Source of the DNA: an uncultured Clostridia bacterium
GTDB taxonomy: Bacteria; Bacillota; Clostridia; UMGS1883
Assembly (NCBI GenBank): GCA_934454525.1
Contig: CAKSFM010000014.1
Coordinates: 1 to 64,000, forward strand
Direction of reading: 5' to 3'
DNA length: 64,000 nt
This document shows positions 27,121 to 35,649 of this stretch, piece by piece. A program made the translations under genes and the position numbers. The notes under the pieces were generated by a model. That model ran no database searches. It was not told where the DNA came from and worked only from the letters and a program-made list of their open reading frames with translations. Every line of letters begins with the position of its first letter. Position 1 is the first letter of the stretch.

Positions 27121-28321
27121 ATGCCAGTATCAGCAGCTTTTCTTCGCCCTTGCCGCGCTTTTTAAGTGCCGAAAGAGCAATTTCACTCATATCGGAAAGC
27201 AGCTTTTCGCGCTCGCGTTCGGGTGCGATTTTATCCAAATCTCCGCCCTCCGCAACAATATCGCGAAGCTCGGAATTTGTGAGCTCGGTAGGGTTATCTT
27301 TAAAAAAGCGGTCAAGCCGCGCCTTTGCCGCCTGCGCGCTGTTCAGTATTCCGAGGTTGAACGCCGGCGGTGCAAATGGGCGGTCAAGCGGCTGAGTGCA
27401 GTCTCCGCGCACTTCAAGCGTGCCGCGGCTTGTAATCTCAACCGAGCGGAACGAAAGGTAACATTCAATATCCTCGGTACGTGCGCCATACTTCGGGTTT
27501 TCGAAATATTCCTTTATCGGCACGGGTTTGAAATATTCATATTTTCCGTTCCTGATTCTGTTAAACATTCCCTTTTTCAAAAAGAATGAAACAATATCTT
27601 CAACTGTTTCAAAGCTCTCATCAACTTTGCCTGTTATACCCGGACAATTGGAAAAACCGCTTTTTTCCCAAAGATAATCACGGAAAATGCGGTATCCGCG
27701 TCCGTCAAAATCTGGCGAATTTGCGAACAGCAGTGCACGGACAAGGTCAAGGCGCGTAAAAAGCGTGTACATATACGGCAGTACATCCGCGCTGACATCA
27801 AGGTGCGTTTGAACGGAGGAAAGAAATGCCGGGAAATCGGGATAGCTGTGCGCACCGGGGAAATCGTGCAGGAAACCGCGCACCATGTCGTACGTTGCAA
27901 ACGGAACGTGATTGACGGAAATATTGTGAAAATTCGGATTCGTTCCGCGCCCGATAAGTGCGTGTGACTTTTTTGCAAAATAATTCTGTGCTTCATCAAA
28001 CAGGCGGCGATATCGGTCATAAATTGTGCAGAGATTGCTGCCGTACTGCATGGAAAATTCAAAATTGTTATATGAATTGTCGAAGCTCACGCAGTCGCCG
28101 TCCTCATTTTCCATGAAAAGCTTTTCACCGTGTGTGCCGAAAAGCACACAGTGAAAACCGTGTGCTTCAAAATGATTCAGAACGGAAGCGGCAAACTCAA
28201 CGTCAATATCACCGCCCGACTCGTTAATCAGCGGATATTCAAGCTCCGTTCCGATATTATTTGATGTTTTCCCGACAAACGGCTGAATAAACCGATTGCG
28301 GATAATCTTTTCGGCATCCAT
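27119..28321 (-). CDS. Glutamate-cysteine ligase-like protein
   Basis: The 400-residue protein has blocks of the GCS2/glutamate-cysteine ligase fold: GTELEYPLI near the N-terminus with the metal-binding E, SFDNSYNNFEFSM, NISVNHVPFATYDMVRG, QTHLDVS and SVEITSRGTLEVRGDC. It would couple an amino acid to glutamate through an ATP-activated carboxyl group. Whether it makes gamma-glutamylcysteine or another gamma-glutamyl compound cannot be told. No glutathione synthetase lies nearby. The gene lies two bases after glyS on the same strand, so it is in the same transcript. Confidence 0.65.
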   Translation of the reverse strand: MDAEKIIRNRFIQPFVGKTSNNIGTELEYPLINESGGDIDVEFAASVLNHFEAHGFHCVLFGTHGEKLFMENEDGDCVSFDNSYNNFEFSMQYGSNLCTIYDRYRRLFDEAQNYFAKKSHALIGRGTNPNFHNISVNHVPFATYDMVRGFLHDFPGAHSYPDFPAFLSSVQTHLDVSADVLPYMYTLFTRLDLVRALLFANSPDFDGRGYRIFRDYLWEKSGFSNCPGITGKVDESFETVEDIVSFFLKKGMFNRIRNGKYEYFKPVPIKEYFENPKYGARTEDIECYLSFRSVEITSRGTLEVRGDCTQPLDRPFAPPAFNLGILNSAQAAKARLDRFFKDNPTELTNSELRDIVAEGGDLDKIAPEREREKLLSDMSEIALSALKKRGKGEEKLLILA

Positions 28322-28323
28322 AA

Positions 28324-29715
28324 TTAAAACTCCAGCATCTCAGCCATGAAAGCGTCAAGCTCTTCAATCTTAATGCGCTTCTGCTCCATGGTGTCACGGT
28401 CGCGCACCGTCACGCAGCCGTCCTCAAGTGTGTCAAAGTCAACCGTGATGCAAACGGGTGTTCCGATTTCGTCCTGACGGCGGTAACGCTTGCCAATTGA
28501 ACCGGCGTCGTCATATTCACAGGGGTATTTTTTAATAAGCTCGCTGTAAATCTCGCCTGCTTTTTCGCCGAGCTTTTTGGAAAGCGGAAGAACCGCAGCC
28601 TTAACCGGCGCAAGAACGGGAGAGAGGCGAAGAACAACTCTTGTGTCACCCTCGGCGATTGTTTCCTCATCGTAAGCGTCGCACAGAAGCGCCAGCGCAA
28701 CGCGGTCTGCACCGAGCGACGGCTCGATAACATAGGGAATATATCTTTCATTTGTAACCGTGTCGATATATTCCATGCTCTCGCCGCTGTGATTCTGGTG
28801 CTGCGTAAGGTCAAAGTCGGTTCTGTCGGCAACACCCCAAAGCTCGCCCCAGCCGAACGGGAACAGAAACTCAATGTCGGTGGTTGCATTGGAATAATGA
28901 CTCAGCTCCTCGGGACTGTGGTCACGCAGACGTATATTTTCTTCTTTCATGCCGAGCGAAAGCAGGAAGTTTTTGCAGTAATCCTTCCAGTATGCAAACC
29001 ATTCAAGGTCTGTGCCGGGCTTGCAGAAAAATTCAAGCTCCATCTGCTCAAATTCACGCGTGCGGAATGTGAAGTTTCCGGGGGTGATTTCGTTTCTGAA
29101 CGATTTACCGACCTGACCCACGCCGAACGGAATCTTTTTCCTTGTGGTGCGGGCAATGTTTTTGAAGTTTACGAAAATTCCCTGTGCCGTTTCGGGGCGG
29201 AGGAATATTTCGGATTTTGCATCCTCCGTAACACCCTGGAACGTTTTAAACATAAGGTTGAATTTGCGGATATCCGTGAAGTTATGAGCGCCGCACACAG
29301 GGCAGTTAATGCCGTTGTCATCGATGAATTTAATCATCTTGTCGCTGCTCCAGCCGTCAACCACGATTTCCTCGCCTTTTTCACGGCAGTAGTCCTCAAT
29401 GAGCTTATCTGCACGGTGGCGCGATTTGCAGGACTTGCAGTCCATCAGAGGGTCGGAAAAGCCGCCTACATGACCGCTTGCAACCCATGTCTGCGGATTC
29501 ATGAGTATTGCACTGTCAAGCCCGACATTGTACGGACTTTGCTGCACAAATTTTTTCCACCATGCGCGCTTAACGTTGTTTTTGTATTCAACGCCGAGCG
29601 GACCGTAATCCCAAGTGTTCGCAAGACCGCCGTAAATTTCGCTTCCTGCGTAAACATAGCCGCGGCTTTTGCAAAGCGCAACGATTTTATCCATTGTCTT
29701 ATCCTGATTATTCAT
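28324..29715 (-). CDS. glyS: Glycyl-tRNA synthetase, alpha2 type
   Basis: The 463-residue class II synthetase charges tRNA-Gly. Class II motif 2 is FRNEITPGNFTFRTREFEQ, motif 3 EPSLGADRVALALL, and zinc-type cysteines appear in CKSCKSRHRADK and CPVCGAHNF. ATG 29715 follows AAAGGGG; the longer frame upstream was rejected. No T-box fits in the short space before the start. It is followed without gap by the ligase-like gene. Confidence 0.96.
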   Translation of the reverse strand: MNNQDKTMDKIVALCKSRGYVYAGSEIYGGLANTWDYGPLGVEYKNNVKRAWWKKFVQQSPYNVGLDSAILMNPQTWVASGHVGGFSDPLMDCKSCKSRHRADKLIEDYCREKGEEIVVDGWSSDKMIKFIDDNGINCPVCGAHNFTDIRKFNLMFKTFQGVTEDAKSEIFLRPETAQGIFVNFKNIARTTRKKIPFGVGQVGKSFRNEITPGNFTFRTREFEQMELEFFCKPGTDLEWFAYWKDYCKNFLLSLGMKEENIRLRDHSPEELSHYSNATTDIEFLFPFGWGELWGVADRTDFDLTQHQNHSGESMEYIDTVTNERYIPYVIEPSLGADRVALALLCDAYDEETIAEGDTRVVLRLSPVLAPVKAAVLPLSKKLGEKAGEIYSELIKKYPCEYDDAGSIGKRYRRQDEIGTPVCITVDFDTLEDGCVTVRDRDTMEQKRIKIEELDAFMAEMLEF

Positions 29716-29809
29716 CCAAACAACCCCTTTGCCGTAATTGCATTGTATATATAGAATCATTTTACATCAATACGGCGCGTTTGTCAAACAATTTGTCGGG
29801 AAAATTATT

Positions 29810-30697
29810 TCAATTTTGAGAATCTAAATAGATGATATCTCCGGTTTCGATATTTACTTTGCACTTACGCGGATTACGCTCATCCGGGTCATCATAATGC
29901 ACTGTGTAAACATATCCGTCTTCAACATAAAACAAAGGTCCGTTTTTCTGGTAGTATCCCGAATAACCCGAAATCTTTATTTCATTACCTTTCTTTCGTA
30001 TGATAAGATTAGACGGATTCGGTCCCCACCGGTTTCCTTTTGTCGAAAGCGTTACCGTAATATCGCCGTTTTTATAGTACGTATAGTTGCTTACCGAGCA
30101 ATATGCAGTTCTGCCCTCCTCATCTTTATAAATATAGGAATCTCCGTTTGCAGTATATGCATACGTGTCAGTATACAGCTTAAAGTCCTCTCCGTCAAAA
30201 GTATGATACCAACCGAAATCCGTCATGATTTCCCACGTCAGCGGCATGTATAAAATGTTTTTATAAAACATAAAAGGATGGCTGCCCGCGTCTGTGTACA
30301 TTTTGCCCTCTGTTTTTATGTCAAACGGGGATAAACGCCATAGTTCAATACTGTCGTCTTTTTTCCTGACGGTGCTGTACTCCCTCGGAAGTAAGTTTGT
30401 ATTTTTATGAATCTCAACAGTATTATCTTTGATTTCAATGTTGATTCCCAACAAATTTAAATTAAAATATGTCAGTGGAATATATATTATTCCCTGTCTG
30501 AAAAATACGGGGTATTCAAGCTCGCGTCTTACAAAAACAGGATATTCTAAATTTGTTTCGGTAAATACAACGTCATTGACGGATACATTAAATGGGATTG
30601 TTTCTGCCGAAAAATAATTTTCGGCAGAAACGGTTGATTGTGATAATGTACAGAATACGGTTACATAAAGCAGTAAGAGCCCAATATGTTTTTTCAT
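29810..30697 (-). CDS. Secreted protein with copper amine oxidase N-domain-like repeats (paralogue 1)
   Basis: The 295-residue protein begins with a signal peptide (MKKHIGLLLLYVTVFC, cut near VSA-EN). It holds two units that resemble the copper-amine-oxidase N-terminal/stalk domain: a beta start (FNVSVNDVVF), then a hydrophobic YPVFFRQGIIYIPLTYF, and later SHPFMFYKNILYMPLTWEIM. The C-terminal half is rich in Y and D and may be a beta propeller or barrel. Function is unknown; related domains are common in secreted proteins of Clostridia. ATG 30697 follows GAGGTG. It is the third of three tandem paralogues. Confidence 0.6.
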   Translation of the reverse strand: MKKHIGLLLLYVTVFCTLSQSTVSAENYFSAETIPFNVSVNDVVFTETNLEYPVFVRRELEYPVFFRQGIIYIPLTYFNLNLLGINIEIKDNTVEIHKNTNLLPREYSTVRKKDDSIELWRLSPFDIKTEGKMYTDAGSHPFMFYKNILYMPLTWEIMTDFGWYHTFDGEDFKLYTDTYAYTANGDSYIYKDEEGRTAYCSVSNYTYYKNGDITVTLSTKGNRWGPNPSNLIIRKKGNEIKISGYSGYYQKNGPLFYVEDGYVYTVHYDDPDERNPRKCKVNIETGDIIYLDSQN

Positions 30698-30742
30698 AAA
30701 ACCAAAACACCTCAATTAAACAAAATATTTACTGAAAAAAGT

Positions 30743-31675
30743 TTATTCTTCCTTTATTTCTATGATTTCTCCGTTCCTAACATCAACGGTCAAATATATG
30801 TTTACTCCTATATATTCTCCGTTTATTTCAGTTTTCTTAACAGCCGGCATTTTCAAAATTCCCCCCGGCTCAAGTATAGCATTATTATTTTCGTCATATA
30901 TAATATCTTTGCCTGTTGTTGTTTTTCTGTTGAAATAATAATCTGCTCCATGGAACGGAATTACTTTTTTTATTTCTTCCTGTCCGACTTTTTTATACCT
31001 GAATTCCGTACCTTCAAAAGTAGACATCGGATATGCTGCATATTCATTCTGAGTATAAATATATTCCGGAGGGAAGAATTTCGGCGGGGAATTATAGCCG
31101 ACAATACTGCTGTAATTACTATCCCAAATTGGCTTGTTGGGGCTTTTGGTATCGACTTCCAGACCTGTTTCCGGGGAAAATGTTAAATTCCAGTCAAGCT
31201 CTTTTATCGCTATATCACAGGTTAACGGTAAATACAAAACGTTTTTATAGTTTATGACAGGGTATTCTCTTTCGGAGTTTTTTATATCATAGCGTTTGTT
31301 CCATTGATTGACCACTATCAAATTTTCCTGAATTGCAGCCTTTGTGATTTTTTCGTTTGAAGGGTACGGAACATAATTATTTGCTGTTATTTTATCAAGC
31401 CCCACAAAAATGCTTCCTATCTTTTTATCGGCAATTTTGTAATCGGGATAAAACTCCACTCTCAGACCGACAAAGCTATTCATATTGAATGTTGTCGGCA
31501 GATAAACGATATCTTTATAAAATAAAAGCGGATATTCTTCATCGCCGCCTATTTTTTGCTCATTTATAACAACTTTGAAAGGAACTCTGCTTACTTTTAT
31601 GTCTGCCCCCGCAGCCAAAACAGAACCGGGAATAAATAATGCTGATATAATCAATAATAATAAAATTTTTTTCAT
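30743..31675 (-). CDS. Secreted protein with copper amine oxidase N-domain-like repeats (paralogue 2)
   Basis: The 310-residue protein has a signal peptide (MKKILLLLIISALFIPGSV, cut after VLA). It shares the two-unit layout of its neighbours: FKVVINEQKIGGDEEYPLLF with YKDIVYLPTTFNMN, and REYPVINYKNVLYLPLTCDI. The C-terminal part diverges from both neighbours. Ribosome site GGAGG lies 7 bases before the ATG. Spacing to the flanking paralogues is 45 bases on both sides, so they form one operon. No catalytic motif is visible. Confidence 0.6.
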   Translation of the reverse strand: MKKILLLLIISALFIPGSVLAAGADIKVSRVPFKVVINEQKIGGDEEYPLLFYKDIVYLPTTFNMNSFVGLRVEFYPDYKIADKKIGSIFVGLDKITANNYVPYPSNEKITKAAIQENLIVVNQWNKRYDIKNSEREYPVINYKNVLYLPLTCDIAIKELDWNLTFSPETGLEVDTKSPNKPIWDSNYSSIVGYNSPPKFFPPEYIYTQNEYAAYPMSTFEGTEFRYKKVGQEEIKKVIPFHGADYYFNRKTTTGKDIIYDENNNAILEPGGILKMPAVKKTEINGEYIGVNIYLTVDVRNGEIIEIKEE

Positions 31676-31720
31676 TCTTTATCCTCCCGCATATGGTCTT
31701 TCGTAATATGAATTTCTTTT

Positions 31721-32641
31721 TCAGTTCAAAACTTCAGTGTTCAAAACAACTCCGCTTTCCAAATCGATGGTTACAAGGACGTTAGCTAATCCAAAATCTT
31801 TTTTCATGCACATTATTTCAAAAATGCTTCCGTCTATTTTGGGAGGTATTTCTGCTTGTGTCTCCCATCCGTCATTTATATACATGCGATTAAAATAGTT
31901 TATTTTGCCTTTTAATTGCTCTGTTAAATGATATTCTTTTGTTTCATTTCCTGATACCCATAAGAGGTTACCGCCATAATAAATATCTTTATCATAACGT
32001 ACATAGCAATGTTCTCCCAAAACATATTCGCTTGCGTTTGATCCCGGCATGTTAGTGTTAAAAAGCTTTTGATTAGGACCGTGAGGCCTTATCGCTCCGG
32101 TACTGTTTATAACAAGACCGCTGTCGTGACCGAAAGAATAATCCCAATCTAATAATGTATGCGTTATCTCCCATGTCAAAGGAAGATAGGTAACGCCGTT
32201 AAAGTTAATAATGGGATATCGGGAACTGTTGTCATACTCATTTTCATCGAACATAATATACGTATGATAATCCGGAACTACAGCCTTATAAGAACCCCTG
32301 TTTTTCTTTTTTTTCAGGTATTGACCTAATTCCGAAGCAGTCCTTTCCTCGCTCCCGACATGCAGAATCATTTCACCTTTATAACGCCATGGCTGTGTAC
32401 TCATGCGAAATGTAATACTAAGCCCCATAAACTCTGCAAAATCATACGTTATAGGCATATAGGTAATATCATTATATAGCAAAAACGGGTACTCACTGTA
32501 GCGGCTGTTATATTCAACTCCGTTTACTGTCACAGAAAAGCTCGGTATCGACACCTTTACGTGCCTGTTCTCTGCAGCTGCAAAAGAAGGTGAACCAAAA
32601 CAAAATAAAACACATAAAGCAAAAAGTATACTCTTTTTCAA
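31721..32641 (-). CDS. Secreted protein with copper amine oxidase N-domain-like repeats (paralogue 3)
   Basis: The 306-residue protein has a signal peptide (MKKSILFALCVLFCFGSPSF, cut near AAA). The shared units are FSVTVNGVEYNSRYSEYPFL with YNDITYMPITYDFAEFMGL, and RYPIINFNGVTYLPLTWEIT. It starts with TTG at 32641 behind AAGGTGAG. It is the first gene of the three-paralogue operon and lies downstream of a promoter at 32908-32936. Function unknown. Confidence 0.6.
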   Translation of the reverse strand: MKKSILFALCVLFCFGSPSFAAAENRHVKVSIPSFSVTVNGVEYNSRYSEYPFLLYNDITYMPITYDFAEFMGLSITFRMSTQPWRYKGEMILHVGSEERTASELGQYLKKKKNRGSYKAVVPDYHTYIMFDENEYDNSSRYPIINFNGVTYLPLTWEITHTLLDWDYSFGHDSGLVINSTGAIRPHGPNQKLFNTNMPGSNASEYVLGEHCYVRYDKDIYYGGNLLWVSGNETKEYHLTEQLKGKINYFNRMYINDGWETQAEIPPKIDGSIFEIMCMKKDFGLANVLVTIDLESGVVLNTEVLN

Positions 32642-32797
32642 AATAACTCACCTTTTTTTAAAACTCAATTTACTGCGGAAATTTCATATTAATTTTTTCA
32701 TAGTTGATATTTTTTCAATAGAAAAACACACAAACCGATCCCTTGTAATCAAAGAAGCCGGCTTGCAAGTTGCGCATCAGCATTTATATTCTTCGGT

Positions 32798-32875
32798 TTA
32801 TTTATTGCGGACATAAGAATATAACAACAGACGCATTTTATACAAGCCTTGCCGCTTTGATGGTTGCTGTACCAT
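32798..32875 (-). CDS. Possible 25-residue leader peptide
   Basis: A short frame (MVQQPSKRQGLYKMRLLLYS and five more residues) starts with ATG behind AGAGGGAG and directly follows a near-consensus promoter. It precedes the three secreted paralogues by about 150 bases. It is basic, and could be a leader or a chance frame. Nothing else coding is visible in 32642-33023. Confidence 0.3.
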   Translation of the reverse strand: MVQQPSKRQGLYKMRLLLYSYVRNK

Positions 32876-32907
32876 TGTTATCTCCCTCTTTCATTTATTA
32901 TATTTAA

Positions 32908-32936
32908 ATGATATCACATATTTTTTTGAGATGCAA
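32908..32936 (-). promoter_or_regulatory. Promoter upstream of the three-paralogue operon
   Basis: On the minus strand TTGCAT and TATCAT are 17 bases apart, ending about 33 bases before the 25-codon frame. Confidence 0.5.
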
Positions 32937-33023
32937 TATTTTATTGAACAAAAACCCAATTTTTGATGTAATTTTACAATACAAACAATGATTGAAAAAA
33001 ATGTTATATTATGATAAAATTAA

Positions 33024-33098
33024 AAATGGAAATGTCAATAAAAGTGCAGTCGAAATTTGGGGTAAATTTCGACTGCACTTTTATTGACATTTCCATTT
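33024..33098. repeat. Perfect 35-bp palindrome with 5-base loop
   Basis: Positions 33024-33058 and 33064-33098 are exact inverse complements (arms start AAATGGAAATGTCAATAAAA) around GGGGT. There is no T-tract beyond the arm like that of an ordinary terminator. It stands at the left border of an SGNH hydrolase scrap. It may be fused ends of a mobile element or a processed RNA hairpin. Confidence 0.85.
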
Positions 33099-33277
33099 GT
33101 CTTTGAATATGCGCCGGATGCGAAGTTCCTGGAGGAAACTCATGAACCGTTTTACCGGTATATCCGCGAAAGAAAACCCGATATACCCGTTGTAATGACG
33201 TCGTGCCCGGATCAGCGGCTTTCCGACCGGAAGATGAAGAATTGCCGCAATGCCGTTTTCCTGATAATACATTTGGC
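33090..33277 (+). pseudogene. SGNH/GDSL hydrolase fragment
   Basis: The frame reads FVFEYAPDAKFLEETHEPFY followed by RYIRERKPDIPVVMTSCPD and RLSDRKMKNCRNAVF. In a carbohydrate-esterase-like SGNH family the corresponding region has D-Y-x-H-N-A-P, L-x-x-T-H-E-x-F, and I-R-x-x-x-P-D-x-P-V/I-x-M. About 60 residues remain; both the N-terminal GDS block and the C-terminal DGxxL/H region are missing. The scrap is bounded by the 35-bp palindrome on the left and a 26-bp imperfect hairpin on the right. Confidence 0.55.
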
Positions 33278-33280
33278 AAG

Positions 33281-33334
33281 TGTTCCGCTGCATGGGATGC
33301 CAACCCTTGGGTTAACATTCCGTGCAGCGGAACA
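33281..33334. repeat. 26-bp imperfect inverted repeat
   Basis: Arms 33281-33306 (TGTTCCGCTGCA onward) and 33309-33334 pair with four mismatches, two of which are G-T compatible, around a 2-base loop. The outer 12 bases match perfectly. It closes the SGNH fragment on the right. Confidence 0.65.
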
Positions 33335-33370
33335 TTCATTTTTTTCAGATATCGGAAATCTAATTTTTTA

Positions 33371-33399
33371 TTGACATCATCGTGTCTTCGGTATATAAT
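33371..33399 (+). promoter_or_regulatory. Consensus promoter of the AraC-type regulator gene
   Basis: TTGACA and TATAAT are exactly 17 bases apart, about 65 bases before the regulator start. Confidence 0.8.
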
Positions 33400-33465
33400 A
33401 ATGACAACGGATTATGCTTGTCATATATTCTCCTTTGTTTATCATTTTTTCCGGTGGTGATATGA

Positions 33466-34338
33466 GTGTTTAAAATGCAGCCTGTAAAAAAGGATGTTGA
33501 AATTGACGGGTTCAACAGTATTTACTGCTTTGAATTCAGCAAAGATTTTACACACACGCCCGAAAAACACGATTTCTGGGAAATGGTTTATGTTGATGCC
33601 GGTGAGATAATTGCCGTCACAAACGGGGTGGGGTGTGAGCTTGGCTGCGGCAAGGTTATTTTTCACGAGCCGAACGAAATTCACGCGCACGTTTCGAATA
33701 ACAAGGTGTCGAACAATATGCTTGTTATTTCGTTCACATCTCACAGTGAGGCAATGTCGTTTTTCAGGCGCAAGACCTTCACTCTGGATAAAACCGAAAA
33801 AACACTGCTGAAACTTTTTATCGGGGAAGCAAAAAATGCGCTCGGGAACATTCCCGATGATTATGCGCAAAAAGGAGATTTGTCATTTGAAAATGCGCGG
33901 CCGTGCTCGGTGCAGCTGATGGAATGTTATTTTACGGAGCTTTTGCTTCAGCTTCTGAGAAGCGGAGACGAAACCTTTGAAAATATTCACCAGACCAAAA
34001 CAACGCGCACGATTGCGGAAAATTCCATTTCCGAAATGATAAAGGATTTTATGGAAAAAAAGCTTTGTTCCGATCTTAACCTTTCCGAGCTTTGCTCGCA
34101 TTTCCTTATCGGGAAATCGCAGCTCAGCAAAATATTTGCCGAAAACTGCGGAAAAAGTCCGATGGCATATTACACCGGGATGAAAATGAATGAGGCGAAA
34201 AAACTTTTGCGCGAGGACGTGCTCACCGTAAGCGAAATAAGCCGCGAACTCGGGTATCCGAACATTCACAGCTTTTCGCGCAGCTTTAAAAAGAACGTAG
34301 GGGTTTCACCCACGGATTATAAAAAAAGCATATTTTAG
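33466..34338 (+). CDS. AraC-family transcriptional regulator
   Basis: The 290-residue protein has an N-terminal cupin-like sensor (HDFWEMVYVDAGEI, then VIFHEPNEIHAH) and a C-terminal pair of helix-turn-helix motifs, the second reading SEISRELGYPNIHSFSRSFK followed by GVSPTDYKKS. Regulators of this kind usually respond to sugars. The start is GTG 33466 behind GGTGGTG; ATG 33475 is an alternative. It probably shares a transcript with the next gene 30 bases downstream. It is a paralogue of the regulator at 38165-39052 (HDFWE, VYVD.GEI and FH.PNE are shared). Confidence 0.88.
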   Translation: MFKMQPVKKDVEIDGFNSIYCFEFSKDFTHTPEKHDFWEMVYVDAGEIIAVTNGVGCELGCGKVIFHEPNEIHAHVSNNKVSNNMLVISFTSHSEAMSFFRRKTFTLDKTEKTLLKLFIGEAKNALGNIPDDYAQKGDLSFENARPCSVQLMECYFTELLLQLLRSGDETFENIHQTKTTRTIAENSISEMIKDFMEKKLCSDLNLSELCSHFLIGKSQLSKIFAENCGKSPMAYYTGMKMNEAKKLLREDVLTVSEISRELGYPNIHSFSRSFKKNVGVSPTDYKKSIF

Positions 34339-34368
34339 ACAGATGCTGACCAATACGGAGGTATATTT

Positions 34369-34989
34369 ATGAACGAAATTTCACTTTTGGGCAAAAAAAT
34401 CTACATGGACAAATCGCCGCTGCTGCTTAAGTATTCGCCGGATGAGGACTGGCAGAAATACTGGCAGGTAATGGCGGGCGACTGGCGCATGGAAAACGGC
34501 TGGCTGATAGGCACGGAAAACGGAAATAAGGGAGGAATCCTTTTCAGCCGCGAGAGCTTTGACAAAAATGTTATGCTCTCCTTTACCGCAGCAACGGTTC
34601 TGCCGGCAACGCGTGACGTGAACGCTGTTTACTGCGCGCACTGGGATGAAAAAACGGACTACCTTGCCGATTCGTACGTTTGCGGACTGAACGGCTGGTA
34701 TGACGGAAAGAGCGGCATTGAGAGGAATCTCACTTCTAATCTCTATTCCACAACCTCGCTTTATCAGTATATCCCCGGCACGGAGGTGCGCATGACGGCA
34801 GGCGCAATTGACGGGCATAATTTCATGGTCGTTGACGGCAAGCTTGTAACCGAGCTTATCGACCCCTCACCGATAAAGGGCGGTCATGTCGGTTTTTCAC
34901 CGTACTGCACGATTCTGAAAATAAAGGATATCGAGATAAGGGAAATTTACTGGGAAAAGCAAAAGCAGCATTATGACCCGGAATTTTAA
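34369..34989 (+). CDS. Probable concanavalin-fold glycan-related protein
   Basis: The 206-residue protein has no signal peptide. It resembles the DUF1961/DUF1080-type jelly-roll proteins: WQVMAGDWRMENGWLIGTEN near the start, a central AVYCAHWDEKTDYL region, and a closing GGHVGFSPYCTILKIKDIEI strand that is typical of lectin-like folds. A sugar-binding or lyase-like function is likely but unproven. It follows the AraC-type regulator in the same direction with a good GGAGG site. Confidence 0.55.
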   Translation: MNEISLLGKKIYMDKSPLLLKYSPDEDWQKYWQVMAGDWRMENGWLIGTENGNKGGILFSRESFDKNVMLSFTAATVLPATRDVNAVYCAHWDEKTDYLADSYVCGLNGWYDGKSGIERNLTSNLYSTTSLYQYIPGTEVRMTAGAIDGHNFMVVDGKLVTELIDPSPIKGGHVGFSPYCTILKIKDIEIREIYWEKQKQHYDPEF

Positions 34990-35012
34990 ACAGAAAACAG
35001 CGCCGGCGGCAC

Positions 35013-35270
35013 TAGGCAGATGTGTCAGTATCCGAACTCGTTTTTTTGAAGCCTTTTCCGGCATTACAGCGCAAAAAATGCTCACAAATACGAAAGTATT
35101 TGCTCCGCTTTTTGCTTATACTGAACGAAAAATCCAATCAAAAAAAATCTGAAAGACGTAAAAAGTCTGAAAATCAGGATTTTTCAAGGCGTAAGGGATC
35201 AAGACCGGCAACACAGAAAAAGACGATTTTCCGGCTTTTTCAGCGGGTTCGGATATTAACCATCTGCCTA
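35013..35270. mobile_element. MITE family A, copy 2 (258 bp)
   Basis: This is the second copy of the element that splits tnsA. Ends are TAGGCAGATGTGTCAGTATC and the inverse of TAGGCAGATGGTTAATATCC. It is slightly shorter, with small indels such as loss of part of the CGCAGACATACTGACG stretch. It contains no gene. Its right TA is also the left TA of the next element. Confidence 0.85.
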
Positions 35271-35545
35271 GGCATAACAGACCCGAACACATGCGCCCAA
35301 TGCTTGTTAAATTTCCGCTCAGCCGTTTTTTCGGGATTTGCAAGGCGACAGCCTTGCTTCACCCTGCAATAACATCTGAACAAAAATTTTCCGGCGCATA
35401 GGGTCTGCGAGTTCAAAAAGAGCAAATTTTTTGCAAGAGAAGGCAAAAGCGCAGTTAATAGTTTGTCTATTAACGAGCATTTTAACGCATTATTGCGGAA
35501 AATTTGCCTTTTTGAACCGAATGGGGTTCGAATCTGTTATGCCTA
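35269..35545. mobile_element. MITE family B (277 bp), abutting MITE A
   Basis: Ends are TAGGCATAACAGACCCGAAC and the inverse of TAGGCATAACAGATTCGAAC: 20-bp terminal inverted repeats with two mismatches, flanked by TA on both sides. Internal sequence is unrelated to family A, but the outermost TAGGCA is the same, suggesting a shared transposase. Inside is a small hairpin GCAAGGC-gaca-GCCTTGC. The stretch 34990-35649 contains only these elements and a short leader before the next gene. Confidence 0.8.
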
Positions 35546-35649
35546 AAGAAAGTGATGATGGTGTACCCGGGATAAATGAGGTTATAACGATAGAATAAAA
35601 TTCATAAAAGACCGTTCGGGAAGCATTTAACAGGCACAGGAGGGACTTT

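Noticed and set aside
29720..29809. Possible T-box before glyS
   Set aside because: The gap between glyS and the next gene is too short and lacks the T-box core sequence.
33004..33339. 111-codon minus-strand frame over the palindrome
   Set aside because: It arises from the palindrome arms and is opposite to the SGNH-like scrap, which has a recognisable pattern.
35030..35545. Frames within the paired MITEs
   Set aside because: These repeat a sequence also present at 3528-3802 that interrupts another gene, so the frames are incidental to the elements.
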